Part shown: positions 45,982 to 54,873 of the stretch, in pieces
How the letters are laid out: each line of letters opens with the position of its first letter
How positions within the stretch are numbered: the first letter of the stretch is position 1
DNA from: Dyella sp. GSA-30
GTDB taxonomy: Bacteria > Pseudomonadota > Gammaproteobacteria > Xanthomonadales > Rhodanobacteraceae
Reading direction: 5' to 3'
DNA: 64,000 nt
NCBI RefSeq assembly: GCF_027924605.1
Contig: NZ_AP027042.1
Coordinates: 2,953,524-3,017,523, forward strand
Notes under the pieces: generated by a model
Database searches by the model: none
What the model saw: only the letters and a program-made list of their open reading frames with translations
What the model was told of the DNA's origin: nothing
Translations under genes and position numbers: made by a program

Positions 45982-47502
45982 TTACTTAGCCACAGGCATC
46001 GTAAATTCCGCACCCTTGCCGATCGAATCCGGCCACCGCTGCATGATGCTCTTGTAGCGCGTATAGAACCGCACACCTTCATCGCCATAGGCATGATGAT
46101 CGCCAAACAGCGAACGCTTCCAGCCGCCGAACGAATGCCATGCCATCGGCACAGGAATAGGTACGTTGATGCCGACCATGCCCGCATGCACCTGACGACC
46201 AAAGGCACGTGCCGTGGCACCGTCGGACGTGAAACAGGCAGCGCCGTTGCCGAACTCGTGTCGATTGATCAGCTCCACCGCCGACTTCAGATCAGCGACG
46301 CGCACCACGGCCAGCACCGGCCCGAAGATCTCCTCACGATAGATTTTCATCGCAGGCGTGACGTGATCGAACAAGCTCGCACCCAGGAAAAACCCCTCGC
46401 CATGCGTTACCGAGTGCTCGCGGCCGTCAACTACCAGCTGCGCACCTTCCGCGACGCCTGCTTCGATATAGCCGGCTACCTTGTTGCGATGGGCAGCGGT
46501 CACCAGAGGGCCCATCTCGACGTCCTTGCGCATGCCATCGCCGATGGAGAGTGTTTTGGCTCGTTCGCGCAGCAACGGCACCAGTTCGTCGCCGATATCG
46601 CCGACAGCCACGGCCACCGAAATCGCCATGCAGCGTTCGCCGGCCGAACCATAGGCGGCGCCGACCAGCGCATCGACGACTTGCTCCAGATCCGCATCGG
46701 GCATCACGACCAGATGGTTCTTGGCGCCACCCAAGGCTTGCACGCGCTTGCCACGGCGGCTGGCTTCGGTATGGATGTATTCGGCAATCGGTGTCGATCC
46801 GACAAATGACAGCGCCGAGACGTCCGGATGCTCGATCAAGGCGTCGACTGCGACCTTGTCGCCATGCACGACATTGAAGACACCTGCCGGCAACCCGGCC
46901 TCGGCCAGCAGTTCCGCCAGGCGCACCGACGGCGCGGGGTCGCGTTCGGACGGCTTCAACACGAACGTGTTGCCGCAGGCGAGGGCGACGGGGAACATCC
47001 ACATCGGCACCATTACGGGGAAATTGAAGGGCGTTATGCCAGCGACTACGCCCAATGGCTGGCGCAGATTCCAGTTGTCGATGCCGCCGCCGACGGCATC
47101 GGAGTGATCGCCCTTGAGATGGCTGGTGATGCCGCAGGCGAACTCCACCACTTCGATGCCGCGCGTCACTTCGCCCTGTGCATCGGAAAAGATCTTGCCG
47201 TGCTGACGCGTAATCAGCGCTGCCAGTTCGTCGCGATGTTGCTCGAGCAATTCCTTGTAGCGGAACATGATGCGCGAGCGTCGTAGTGCGGATGTATCTG
47301 CCCAGGCGGGAAAGGCGGCTAACGCGGCCTGCACGGCCTGGTCGACTTCCGCGGCGGTTGCCAGCGGCACCTGCATGTCGATGTGGCCGGTGGCGGGATG
47401 ATAGACGGGCGCGGTGCGGCCCAAGGTGCCGGCGACACGCTTGCCGCCGATGTAATGCTCCAGCTCCGCGTTGTTCGCGGTGGCTGTGGAATGCGCGTTC
47501 AT
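45982..47502 (-). CDS. mmsA: CoA-acylating methylmalonate-semialdehyde dehydrogenase
   Basis: A 506-residue NAD/CoA-dependent dehydrogenase that turns methylmalonate or malonate semialdehyde into propionyl- or acetyl-CoA with CO2 release. [17 protein letters not shown] and [16 protein letters not shown] are specific to the MmsA branch, [14 protein letters not shown] carries the catalytic cysteine, and [13 protein letters not shown] replaces the usual base-glutamate motif as in all MmsA proteins. GAGG lies before the ATG. It is the last gene of a four-gene operon (crotonase, MFS, ALDH, mmsA) and starts 13 bases after the ALDH stop. Roles in valine, beta-alanine or inositol breakdown are known for the family. 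Confidence 0.92.
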   Translation of the reverse strand: MNAHSTATANNAELEHYIGGKRVAGTLGRTAPVYHPATGHIDMQVPLATAAEVDQAVQAALAAFPAWADTSALRRSRIMFRYKELLEQHRDELAALITRQHGKIFSDAQGEVTRGIEVVEFACGITSHLKGDHSDAVGGGIDNWNLRQPLGVVAGITPFNFPVMVPMWMFPVALACGNTFVLKPSERDPAPSVRLAELLAEAGLPAGVFNVVHGDKVAVDALIEHPDVSALSFVGSTPIAEYIHTEASRRGKRVQALGGAKNHLVVMPDADLEQVVDALVGAAYGSAGERCMAISVAVAVGDIGDELVPLLRERAKTLSIGDGMRKDVEMGPLVTAAHRNKVAGYIEAGVAEGAQLVVDGREHSVTHGEGFFLGASLFDHVTPAMKIYREEIFGPVLAVVRVADLKSAVELINRHEFGNGAACFTSDGATARAFGRQVHAGMVGINVPIPVPMAWHSFGGWKRSLFGDHHAYGDEGVRFYTRYKSIMQRWPDSIGKGAEFTMPVAK

Positions 47503-47515
47503 CGTCGATGCCTCG

Positions 47516-49021
47516 TCAATTGAGCCGCTTGGGCTGTCCGGAGTTGTCGTACCAGTCGTTGGTGACGCCGCTGGTGTTGATGGTGACGGCGCGCGGCTCG
47601 GAGAACTGGTCGAACGATTCGACTCCCGTCTCGCGGCCGGTGCCGGAGTTCTTGAAGCCGCCCCACGGCGAGGCTGGATCGAGCCGGTGGTGGTCGTTCA
47701 CCCAGACCATGCCGAAGGTGAGCTTGCCGGCGACGCGGTGCGCACGCGCGACATCGTTGGTCCACACGGATGCTGCGAGACCGAACTGCGTGCCGTTGGC
47801 AATGCGCAGTGCGTCGGCTTCGTCGTCGAACGGCATGATCACGGTCACCGGGCCGAACACTTCTTCCTGGCCGATTTCCGAATGCGGATCGACGTCGTAG
47901 AACGCCGTCGCCTGCAGATAGAAACCATCGCCCGGTACCGCATTGCCGCCGGCCAGTACTTTCGCACCGTCTTCGCGCGCACGTTCGAGCATGCCAAGAA
48001 TGCGATCGCGCGAGCGGGCTGAAATCACCGGTCCCAACTGCGTGGATGCATCGGCGGGATCGCCCACGCGAATGCTTTCCACCTTGCCGCGGAAACGCTC
48101 GAGGAATGCGTCGTAGACCGAGCGCTGCACCAGGATGCGTGCGCCGCAGACGCAGGTCTGGCCGGCGCCGATAAAGGCCGCGAACGCAGCGCCATTGACC
48201 GCGCGCTCTATATCGAAGTCGTCGAAAATGATCACCGCGCCCTTGCCGCCGAGCTCCAGCGTGGTCATCGCAAAATGCTGTGCGGCAGCTGCGCCGATCT
48301 CGCGGCCGACCGCGGTGCCGCCGGTGAAGACGATCTTGGCGACATCCGGGTGTTTTGCCAGCGCCGCGCCCGCATCGCGCCCTTCGCCGTTGATCAGGTT
48401 GACCACGCCATCGGGTACGCCCGCTTCCTTGAGCAAACGCACCAGCAGCAAGCTGGTAATCGGCGTTTGTTCGGACGGTTTGATCACCACGGTATTACCC
48501 GTGGCCAACGCGGGCGCCAGGCTCTTGGACAGAATCATCAAGGGATGATTGAACGAAGTCATCAGCGCACACACGCCCAGCGGAACGCGTTGCGTGTACA
48601 CCAGATATGGCCCTTCGACGGGAATCACATCGCTGCGGCGGGTCAGCGCCAACGCGGCAAAATAGCGGTAGAACTGCGGCAAGCGCGAGATCTGCGCGCG
48701 CGTTTCCGCGACGGGGCGGCCGTTGTTGAGTGTTTCCAGGCGATAGAAGTCCTCGATGTTCGCCTCGAACAGATCGGCGAAACGATTGAGAATACGCGCA
48801 CGCTCGTGGACGGACAGCCCGCTCCACACATCGCTGTCGAACGCACGCTGCGCCGCCTCGACAGCGCGGTTGACGTCGGTCTCGCCGGCAGCGGCAAGTG
48901 CGCCGATGGCACGTCCCGTGGCTGGGTTGACGATATCCATCGTGCGCCCGCTGGCGGCGGGCGTTTCTTTGCCGTCGATAAACAACGGCACATCGAACGG
49001 TTCAGCAGGTTTCACGGTCAT
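47516..49021 (-). CDS. NAD-dependent aldehyde dehydrogenase
   Basis: A 501-residue aldehyde dehydrogenase. [21 protein letters not shown] and [16 protein letters not shown] (base Glu) are standard, and [14 protein letters not shown] holds the catalytic cysteine, with a second cysteine two residues on. It resembles HpaE-like semialdehyde dehydrogenases, which oxidise acidic aldehydes from aromatic breakdown, but this is only resemblance. GGAAGA precedes the ATG. Third gene of the operon, 34 bases after the MFS gene. It probably oxidises an aldehyde before the MmsA step; the compound is not known. Confidence 0.82.
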   Translation of the reverse strand: MTVKPAEPFDVPLFIDGKETPAASGRTMDIVNPATGRAIGALAAAGETDVNRAVEAAQRAFDSDVWSGLSVHERARILNRFADLFEANIEDFYRLETLNNGRPVAETRAQISRLPQFYRYFAALALTRRSDVIPVEGPYLVYTQRVPLGVCALMTSFNHPLMILSKSLAPALATGNTVVIKPSEQTPITSLLLVRLLKEAGVPDGVVNLINGEGRDAGAALAKHPDVAKIVFTGGTAVGREIGAAAAQHFAMTTLELGGKGAVIIFDDFDIERAVNGAAFAAFIGAGQTCVCGARILVQRSVYDAFLERFRGKVESIRVGDPADASTQLGPVISARSRDRILGMLERAREDGAKVLAGGNAVPGDGFYLQATAFYDVDPHSEIGQEEVFGPVTVIMPFDDEADALRIANGTQFGLAASVWTNDVARAHRVAGKLTFGMVWVNDHHRLDPASPWGGFKNSGTGRETGVESFDQFSEPRAVTINTSGVTNDWYDNSGQPKRLN

Positions 49022-49055
49022 GACTTGTCTTCCGTTTTACGCGGCCGCTCGTGTT

Positions 49056-50444
49056 CTAAAGCGGCGGAGGGGGAGTGATATGGGTCAGCTGCGTGTCACG
49101 GGGAAATCGCGCATCGCCCGCGGCGACTTCTTCCAGGCCGCGGCCCTTGGGTTCGACGCCCCAGGCCGCCACCACCACAATCTGCAACAGCAGCAGTGAA
49201 AGCATCATCGCGAGCACGCCGGTGATGCCGTAGTGGCCGAACAGCCATACCACCGCAAAAGGCGTGAGGATGGTGGCGCCGCGGCCGAAGGTGTTGCAGA
49301 TGCCGGCAGCGCGCAGGCGGATTTCGGTGGGGAAGAGCTCTGGCACGTAGATGCCGAACAGCAGCGCCACCAGCACGTACACCGGGATGACCAGCAGCAG
49401 GCCGACCAGGGTCAACAGGATCGGCTGGTCGACGAACGGATAGATCGCCCCGAACACGATCGCCATCAGCGAAGCGCTGATGATCACGCTCTTGCGACCC
49501 CAACGGTCGGCGGTGAGTGCGCCGATGCCCGAGCCAATCGGCGCGCCCAACGACATCACGAACGCGAACATGAACGACTTGGCGATATCCATGCCCTGGC
49601 TGACAAAGAACGTCGGCAACCAGGTGACGAAGCCGTAGAGCAGGGTGTTGATCACGATCAACACCAGGCAGCCGACCAGCAGCCGGGGAAGGATCTGCGG
49701 CGAGAACAGCGACGAGAACGCGCGCGAGAAGGTCGGTGCGACCGTGGTGGCGGGCGGTGGCAGCGGACCTTTCTCCGCGGCGACTTCCGCCTCGATCCGG
49801 TTGAGCAGTTCGTCGGCTTCGCGGTCATGCCCATTGGCGGCCAGCCAACGCGGCGATTCGGGCAACTGCTTGCGCGCATACCACACGGCGATCGCACCCA
49901 GGCCACCCAGCACGAACATCACGCGCCAGCCGAGCATTGGTACCAGCAGCAATCCGGCGAGCGCGCTGATCGGCAAGCCGGTGACCACGAACACTGCCAT
50001 GATGCCCTGCAGCCTGCCGCGCGCCTGCGGCGGTACGAATTCGGTCATGGTGGCGTAGCCGACTACGTTTTCCGCGCCCAGCCCCAGGCCCATGAAAAAG
50101 CGGCACACGATCAGGAATACCATGTTCGGCGCAAACGCGGAGGCCAGCGAAGCCAGGCCGAAGATCATCAGGTTGGCCTGGTAGGTGAAACGCCGGCCGA
50201 AGCGATCACCCAGAAAGCCCGTGGCGAAGGCGCCCAGCGTCATACCCAGGAATGTCATGGAAACGAACATGGCGTTCCGCGGCAAGCTGGAGAAACCGCT
50301 TTTCAAGGTGGCGCCAAGTACCGTCGAGGCGACATAGATATCGAAGCCGTCGAAGAACATGCCGATGCCGATCAGCCACATGATGCGCCGATGAAACGCG
50401 GACATGGGCAACCGGTCCAGTCGTGCGCCTGCATTGATGGCCAT
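49056..50444 (-). CDS. MFS transporter of the crotonase/ALDH/mmsA operon
   Basis: A 462-residue MFS carrier with 12 helices. GIGMFFDGFDIYVASTVLGATL and FLGDRFGRRFTYQANL are typical of metabolite:H+ symporters for aromatic or sugar acids, and ENVVGYATMTEFVPPQARGRLQG is the helix 4-5 region. The ATG at 50444 has GGAGGA 7 bases upstream, which decides against ATGs at 50450 and 50465. It lies 54 bases after the crotonase gene in the same operon. Likely the uptake system for the operon's substrate. Confidence 0.84.
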   Translation of the reverse strand: MAINAGARLDRLPMSAFHRRIMWLIGIGMFFDGFDIYVASTVLGATLKSGFSSLPRNAMFVSMTFLGMTLGAFATGFLGDRFGRRFTYQANLMIFGLASLASAFAPNMVFLIVCRFFMGLGLGAENVVGYATMTEFVPPQARGRLQGIMAVFVVTGLPISALAGLLLVPMLGWRVMFVLGGLGAIAVWYARKQLPESPRWLAANGHDREADELLNRIEAEVAAEKGPLPPPATTVAPTFSRAFSSLFSPQILPRLLVGCLVLIVINTLLYGFVTWLPTFFVSQGMDIAKSFMFAFVMSLGAPIGSGIGALTADRWGRKSVIISASLMAIVFGAIYPFVDQPILLTLVGLLLVIPVYVLVALLFGIYVPELFPTEIRLRAAGICNTFGRGATILTPFAVVWLFGHYGITGVLAMMLSLLLLQIVVVAAWGVEPKGRGLEEVAAGDARFPRDTQLTHITPPPPL

Positions 50445-50498
50445 GAACATGTCCTCCAGCAGCATCGAGACCGACCGGCGTGCCGGCCGGTGTCAGGA

Positions 50499-51233
50499 TC
50501 AGGATTGATGGGCTTGCAGGCGCAGTGTTTGCACGGTGAGCAAGTCAGTAGCGTGACGGAAATTACTGTCCATCGATTGCGCCTGCGCGGCAAGGAAGTA
50601 CGCCTTGCACTGGCGGGTGCCCTCGGGATCCATGGCCAGGATACGTTCGACCAATCGGTCGGCTTGCGCACGCAGCGTGTCGCGCGGGCAAACCGTAGTG
50701 ATCAGGCCGATCTCCAGCGCGCGTGCCGGAGTGAAGTCGTCGGCCAGCAGGATCAGCGGAAAGATGTGCTTGGGCAGCGCGTATTGGCCGAGGTAAGCCA
50801 TGATCGCCGCAGGTGGAAGGCCCTTGCGCATCTCGGGGAACGACAGCGTGGCGTGCTCGGCGACCAGGGTGAAATCACACAGTACCGCCAGGCCGATGCC
50901 GAAGCCGGCGGCGTCGCCTTGGACCTCGGCCACCGAAATCATCGCGGTTTCACGAATGGCCTGCTTGAGTGCGATCAGGCGGGCGACCTCGGTGCGGATG
51001 GCAGTGGCATCGCGGCCGGCTCGTTCGCGGCCACGGCAGAACACCTCGCCCTGGGCGCGGATACGTAGTACCTGAGCCGTGGGAGAGGCGGCTTCGGCGC
51101 GAAGGCTATGCAGCATGTCCTCGAACATCGCACCGGTGATTTCATTGCCGGACTGGGGATGGTCGAGCGTGAAGATCAGGCTGTCGCCTTCACGGGCAAT
51201 GTCGACCTTCGCGGGAGAGACGTTATCCTTCAT
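50499..51233 (-). CDS. Enoyl-CoA hydratase/isomerase-family protein (crotonase)
   Basis: A 244-residue crotonase-fold enzyme acting on a CoA thioester. FCRGRERAG and EVQGDAAGFGIGLAVLCDF form the oxyanion hole, and SFPEMRKGLPPAAIMAYLG has the position where hydratases carry the second glutamate. The motif variants (CRGRE, not CAGAD; Pro-Pro-Ala after KGL) depart from plain enoyl-CoA hydratase, so isomerase, hydrolase or lyase action is possible. It is the first gene of the operon, and its promoter faces the GntR gene across a perfect palindrome. Confidence 0.8.
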   Translation of the reverse strand: MKDNVSPAKVDIAREGDSLIFTLDHPQSGNEITGAMFEDMLHSLRAEAASPTAQVLRIRAQGEVFCRGRERAGRDATAIRTEVARLIALKQAIRETAMISVAEVQGDAAGFGIGLAVLCDFTLVAEHATLSFPEMRKGLPPAAIMAYLGQYALPKHIFPLILLADDFTPARALEIGLITTVCPRDTLRAQADRLVERILAMDPEGTRQCKAYFLAAQAQSMDSNFRHATDLLTVQTLRLQAHQS

Positions 51234-51250
51234 GAGCGGGCTCTCAACAA

Positions 51251-51273
51251 GATTGTATACACTGTATACAATC
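51251..51273. promoter_or_regulatory. Perfect 23-bp GntR/FCD operator-like palindrome
   Basis: GATTGTATACA-C-TGTATACAATC is an exact 11-1-11 inverted repeat in the 119-base gap between the divergent crotonase and GntR genes. TTGTATACAA-type sites are what FCD-type GntR regulators commonly bind. It lies 18 bases upstream of the crotonase start and 80 upstream of the GntR start, so the bound protein would cover the operon promoter. Confidence 0.8.
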
Positions 51274-51352
51274 GGTTTGACGCATGCACATTGCACTGCA
51301 GCATCCGTTCCGACACGCACCACGACACGCTTCAACCAAGGGAATGCACGCC

Positions 51353-52060
51353 ATGTCCGATCCGCTTACCGCCATCGCCGAACGCCTCCGCGCCAACCGC
51401 CGTCCCGCCAGCGGCAGCGGCGAGGCGCTGAGTGACGTCGTGGTCATTCCCGCCTTGCGCGAGGCCATTGTCAGCAACCTGCTGCCGCCGGGCGAGCGCT
51501 TGACCGAGGTGACGCTGGCCGCACGACTCAATGTGAGTCGTACCCCGGTTCGCGAAGCCTTTGCGCAGTTGGAACGCGAGGGCCTGGTCACCATCGTGCC
51601 GCGCGCCGCGGTGTTCGTTCGTGAGGTCAGCGAGCGCGACGTCGAAGAAACCTATACGGTGCGCGCAGCGCTCGAATCCCTGGCTGTCGAGTTGGCGACC
51701 AAACGTCGCTCGCCGATGGCTGCCGCGCGTCTGGACGAAGTGCTCGCGGACATGAGCGCTGCCGTTTCCCATGGGGATGCGGTGGCCTACACCGATGCGT
51801 TGGACCGTTTCTACGCCGCCATCATGGCGCTCTCCGAAAACATCACCCTGCATGCCACGCACACCACCTTGCTCGGTCCGGTACGTCGCTTGCGTCGTAT
51901 CGCCATGAGTCAGCCGGGCCGCATGGAAGCTTCGCATCAGCAGTCATTGAAAATTCGCGATGCGATCGTCAACGGCGACCCCTCTGGCCCGGAGCTGATG
52001 CGCGAACAGCTCGCCAATGCCTGTCACTCGGCGATGGATGTGTTGCGCGCAGGGCATTGA
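51353..52060 (+). CDS. GntR-family regulator, FCD (FadR-like) type
   Basis: A 235-residue repressor-type regulator. The winged helix is at about residues 28-90 (ALREAIVSNLLPPGERLTEV, LAARLNVSRTPVREAFAQLEREG) and the all-helical FCD effector domain follows (about 100-225: RAALESLAVELATKR, DRFYAAIMALSEN, HQQSLKIRDAI). FCD regulators bind metal-chelated organic acids. AAGGGA precedes the ATG at 51353; earlier in-frame ATGs (51284, 51344) lie nearer to or inside the promoter region. It is divergent from the four-gene catabolic operon, which it most likely represses. Confidence 0.88.
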   Translation: MSDPLTAIAERLRANRRPASGSGEALSDVVVIPALREAIVSNLLPPGERLTEVTLAARLNVSRTPVREAFAQLEREGLVTIVPRAAVFVREVSERDVEETYTVRAALESLAVELATKRRSPMAAARLDEVLADMSAAVSHGDAVAYTDALDRFYAAIMALSENITLHATHTTLLGPVRRLRRIAMSQPGRMEASHQQSLKIRDAIVNGDPSGPELMREQLANACHSAMDVLRAGH

Positions 52061-52554
52061 TGTAGTGCGGTCTTTGAGGAGCGCGCCCTCCTGCAAAACA
52101 AAGTTTCGGAAGCCGACAGCGAGTGCTTCATTAATTGATGCGTAAGAATTTGCCGTTACCGATGCGCCACGTGTTTCTTCCAATTAGAAATTAAAAGTCT
52201 TTGGTTAAGGTTGGTGTGGCGATTAAGTACTGCGTTTCTTTGTTTCGTGATTTAAAGCACAAACCATTTTTTGATAGAACGCTATCAAATTCGAGGCTTC
52301 ATCTTGTGTGATTCAGCACGCTCGATAGGTCATCGAAGGCGTCATGGGGAAGTACATAAATCTGGTGGTTTTGTTGGTTGGTAATACCGTCCAAGTCTAG
52401 TCGACTCTCGTTTTTGGACGAGGGTTCGAGCGCGATTGCCATTTTGTTTCGCACGCTAAAGCGACCGGCAGATCGGTGCGCTTGAAGCCGTTGCGGGCTG
52501 GCGTATGCAATTCCATTTCTTACCTTCTTGCCGCAGTCAGACGGAGAACGACGA
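52061..52554. other. 494-base AT-rich gap before the NHL-protein gene
   Basis: No gene is recognisable. Base use differs from its surroundings: the 60 bases at 52141-52200 hold only 24 G/C. TTTGATAG-AACG-CTATCAAA (52270-52289) is a perfect 8-4-8 inverted repeat. The stretch may carry a regulated promoter, a small RNA, or be of foreign origin. Confidence 0.5.
52270..52289. promoter_or_regulatory. 8-4-8 inverted repeat in the AT-rich gap
   Basis: TTTGATAG (52270-52277) and CTATCAAA (52282-52289) around AACG. It could be an operator or an RNA hairpin. It is 265 bases from the NHL gene start and 209 bases from the GntR gene end. Confidence 0.4.
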
Positions 52555-54780
52555 ATGAGTGCATTAAAATGGATACGAATTCGACCCTGTTACGTCATCG
52601 CCGTGATATGCGGTGCGATGGCCGCTTTCTGTTTCCCGGCGCAAGCCCAGATCAATTCCTCGGCATCCGCGCTGGCGGCAACACCCTCGAGTCGAGTTGA
52701 GATCAATGCCGCAGCTCCACCCAAAGGTCTGGACGACTGGCGCGCATCCATGGAGTCGAATTTCAAATCCATCAGAAATGCGGCGGTCAAGGTCAACGCG
52801 GCCGCGGAGGGTTGCTATCGGGCGACCTACCCGCAGACGCAGTGGGAGAGCATTCCCTGCGTGACGGCGCCGGTGCAACCCTATGCGCCGAAGTCCCCCG
52901 GTCAGTTCTTGCACAAGGGGGCACTCAGGAGCCCGGTGCAGACCGAAACGGTCGGCAATGGCACGGATTACTCCGCAGGTATCTCAGGTGCGCGGCTGAC
53001 CTTTGCGCAGGGCTCATTTGACAGCGTAAGTGGCCTGACATCGGAGAACGGCAACGGAACCGCCAACCTGTACTCGCTTCAGCTCAATGCGAGTCCATTT
53101 GCTACGTCGGTTTGCACGGCTGCGTTGGGACCCAACTGCCAGGGTTGGCAGCAATTTCTATATACCCCCGAATTCGTCGGTAGCACCGCTTACGATGTCT
53201 ACATTCAGTATTGGCTCCTGTTCGTGACGCAATGCCCCGGCGGCTGGACCGTTTCGTCCGGCGGCTGTTTTAAGAACAGTTCCGCGGTTTCCGTTCCTAA
53301 CGGGGTCAATGCGATAACCAACCTGAGCAACTTGACGCTGAGCGGCAGCATCGCCAGCGGTAGCGACACCGCGACCCTGGCATCGGGTACGACTATCTAC
53401 AAGATGTCGGCCCCTGATAGCGTCCTGAATCTGGCAGGGGGATGGAACTACGCCGAGTTCAACATCTTTGGCGCGGGCGGCGGTAACCAGGCTACGCTCA
53501 ATAGCGGGTCGACCCTGGTGGTGCGCACCACCGTGGACAACGGAAGCTTGACCGCGCCGGCGTGCCTGCTGAGCGGCGAGACCGCCGAAACCAATAACCT
53601 CAACTTGGTCAATCCCTGCTGCCCGTATGCAGGTATTGCCGCAACCGGCACATCAAGCGGTATGAGGCCTTCGATTGCATTTGTCGAGTCCAACGCCACG
53701 AGCTTTCCGATTGTCACCTGCTCAAATCGGCCGCCCTTGACCATCATAACGGTGGCCGGTGGCAACGGTCGTGGTTATTCCGGCGATGGCGGACAAGCAC
53801 GCGCGGCGCAGTTGGAATACGACAACGAGGTGGCGGTGGATTCTGCCGGCAACGTTTACATTGCAGACAAGAGCAACCAGCGGGTTCGCAAGGTGAATCC
53901 CACTACCGGAATTATCACGACAGTTGCCGGAAATGGGGTGCAAGGCTATGCGGGCGATGGTGGGCTGGCCGTCAATGCAGAGTTGAACTATCCAGGAAGT
54001 ATCGCGCTGGACGCCGCAGGCAATTTATACATTGCGGACGAGGGCAGCTATCACATCCGCAAGGTGTCGGCGACCACCGGTATTATCACGACGATAGCGG
54101 GTACCGGTAACTATGGCTTTTCCGGGAACGGTGGCCTTGCTACGCAGGCCGATATGGTTCCCTGGGCTATTGCAGCGGATGCTGCCGGCAATGTCTACGT
54201 GACCGATCAGACCTATCGCATTACCAAAATTACCGCGTCGACCGGCATCCTTTCGACGCTCGCCGGAAATGGCACGTCGGGCGATACCGGCGACGGTGGA
54301 GCGGCCACCAATGCCGAGGTAAGAGGTTACGGCATTGCCGTCGACGGATCGGGCAACGTCTATTTCTCGCAGATCAGCGACAACGTCGTGCGCAAGATCA
54401 ACGCTTCGACGGGAGTCATCACTCAGGTCGCGGGTGTCGCCAACTGCTGCGGCATCGGTGCTCTCGGCGATGGTGGCCCGGCGCTGAGTGCCACACTCAA
54501 CTTTCCCAATGGCCTGGCCGTGGATCATGCCGGCAATCTCTACATTTCGGAGTTCGGGCATTACCGTGTCCGTAGAGTTTCCGCGGCAACGGGCATCATC
54601 ACCACCGTAGCCGGGAACGGCACCGCAGGTTCAACGGGCGCCGCGCCCATTGGGGATGGCGGCCCGGCCACCAATGCTGTGGTCAGTCCCAACAACGTGG
54701 CACTGGACGCCATCGGAAACATCTATGTTTCCGATGGCGAGAACTTCAGCGTGCGGGAGATCGCACCACCGATTTACTGA
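52555..54780 (+). CDS. Secreted NHL-repeat beta-propeller protein
   Basis: A 741-residue exported protein. A signal peptide (CYVIAVICGAMAAFCFPAQAQ) is followed by a region of about 360 residues (30-395) that I cannot place, with paired cysteines (VCTAALGPNCQGW, CPGGWTVSSGGCF). From about residue 396 six NHL-type repeats form a propeller; each has ITTVAGNG..GDGG, an AVDxAGNVYIAD core and RVRKV..TTG. Such propellers bind proteins, sugars or nucleic acids outside the cell. CGGAGA precedes the ATG. It stands alone behind an unusual AT-rich leader; surface adhesion or matrix binding is one possibility. Confidence 0.85.
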   Translation: MSALKWIRIRPCYVIAVICGAMAAFCFPAQAQINSSASALAATPSSRVEINAAAPPKGLDDWRASMESNFKSIRNAAVKVNAAAEGCYRATYPQTQWESIPCVTAPVQPYAPKSPGQFLHKGALRSPVQTETVGNGTDYSAGISGARLTFAQGSFDSVSGLTSENGNGTANLYSLQLNASPFATSVCTAALGPNCQGWQQFLYTPEFVGSTAYDVYIQYWLLFVTQCPGGWTVSSGGCFKNSSAVSVPNGVNAITNLSNLTLSGSIASGSDTATLASGTTIYKMSAPDSVLNLAGGWNYAEFNIFGAGGGNQATLNSGSTLVVRTTVDNGSLTAPACLLSGETAETNNLNLVNPCCPYAGIAATGTSSGMRPSIAFVESNATSFPIVTCSNRPPLTIITVAGGNGRGYSGDGGQARAAQLEYDNEVAVDSAGNVYIADKSNQRVRKVNPTTGIITTVAGNGVQGYAGDGGLAVNAELNYPGSIALDAAGNLYIADEGSYHIRKVSATTGIITTIAGTGNYGFSGNGGLATQADMVPWAIAADAAGNVYVTDQTYRITKITASTGILSTLAGNGTSGDTGDGGAATNAEVRGYGIAVDGSGNVYFSQISDNVVRKINASTGVITQVAGVANCCGIGALGDGGPALSATLNFPNGLAVDHAGNLYISEFGHYRVRRVSAATGIITTVAGNGTAGSTGAAPIGDGGPATNAVVSPNNVALDAIGNIYVSDGENFSVREIAPPIY

Positions 54781-54873
54781 CGCGGGTCTTCGAATGGCCG
54801 GGGGAGTCCTTTGGTATCCCCCGGCCACAATCTGCTGCGCCGCTCCTGGGGCTTTGCGTCAGGGCATTGATGG

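Noticed and set aside
44959-46809. A 616-codon frame on the plus strand
   Set aside because: Crosses the IclR gene, the repeat element and mmsA, all supported on the other strand.
49233-51068. A 611-codon frame on the plus strand
   Set aside because: Opposite the MFS and crotonase genes; His/Arg/Gln-rich shadow.
52077-52092. AGGAG/CTCCT hairpin after the GntR gene
   Set aside because: Only five pairs and no T run; could be chance.
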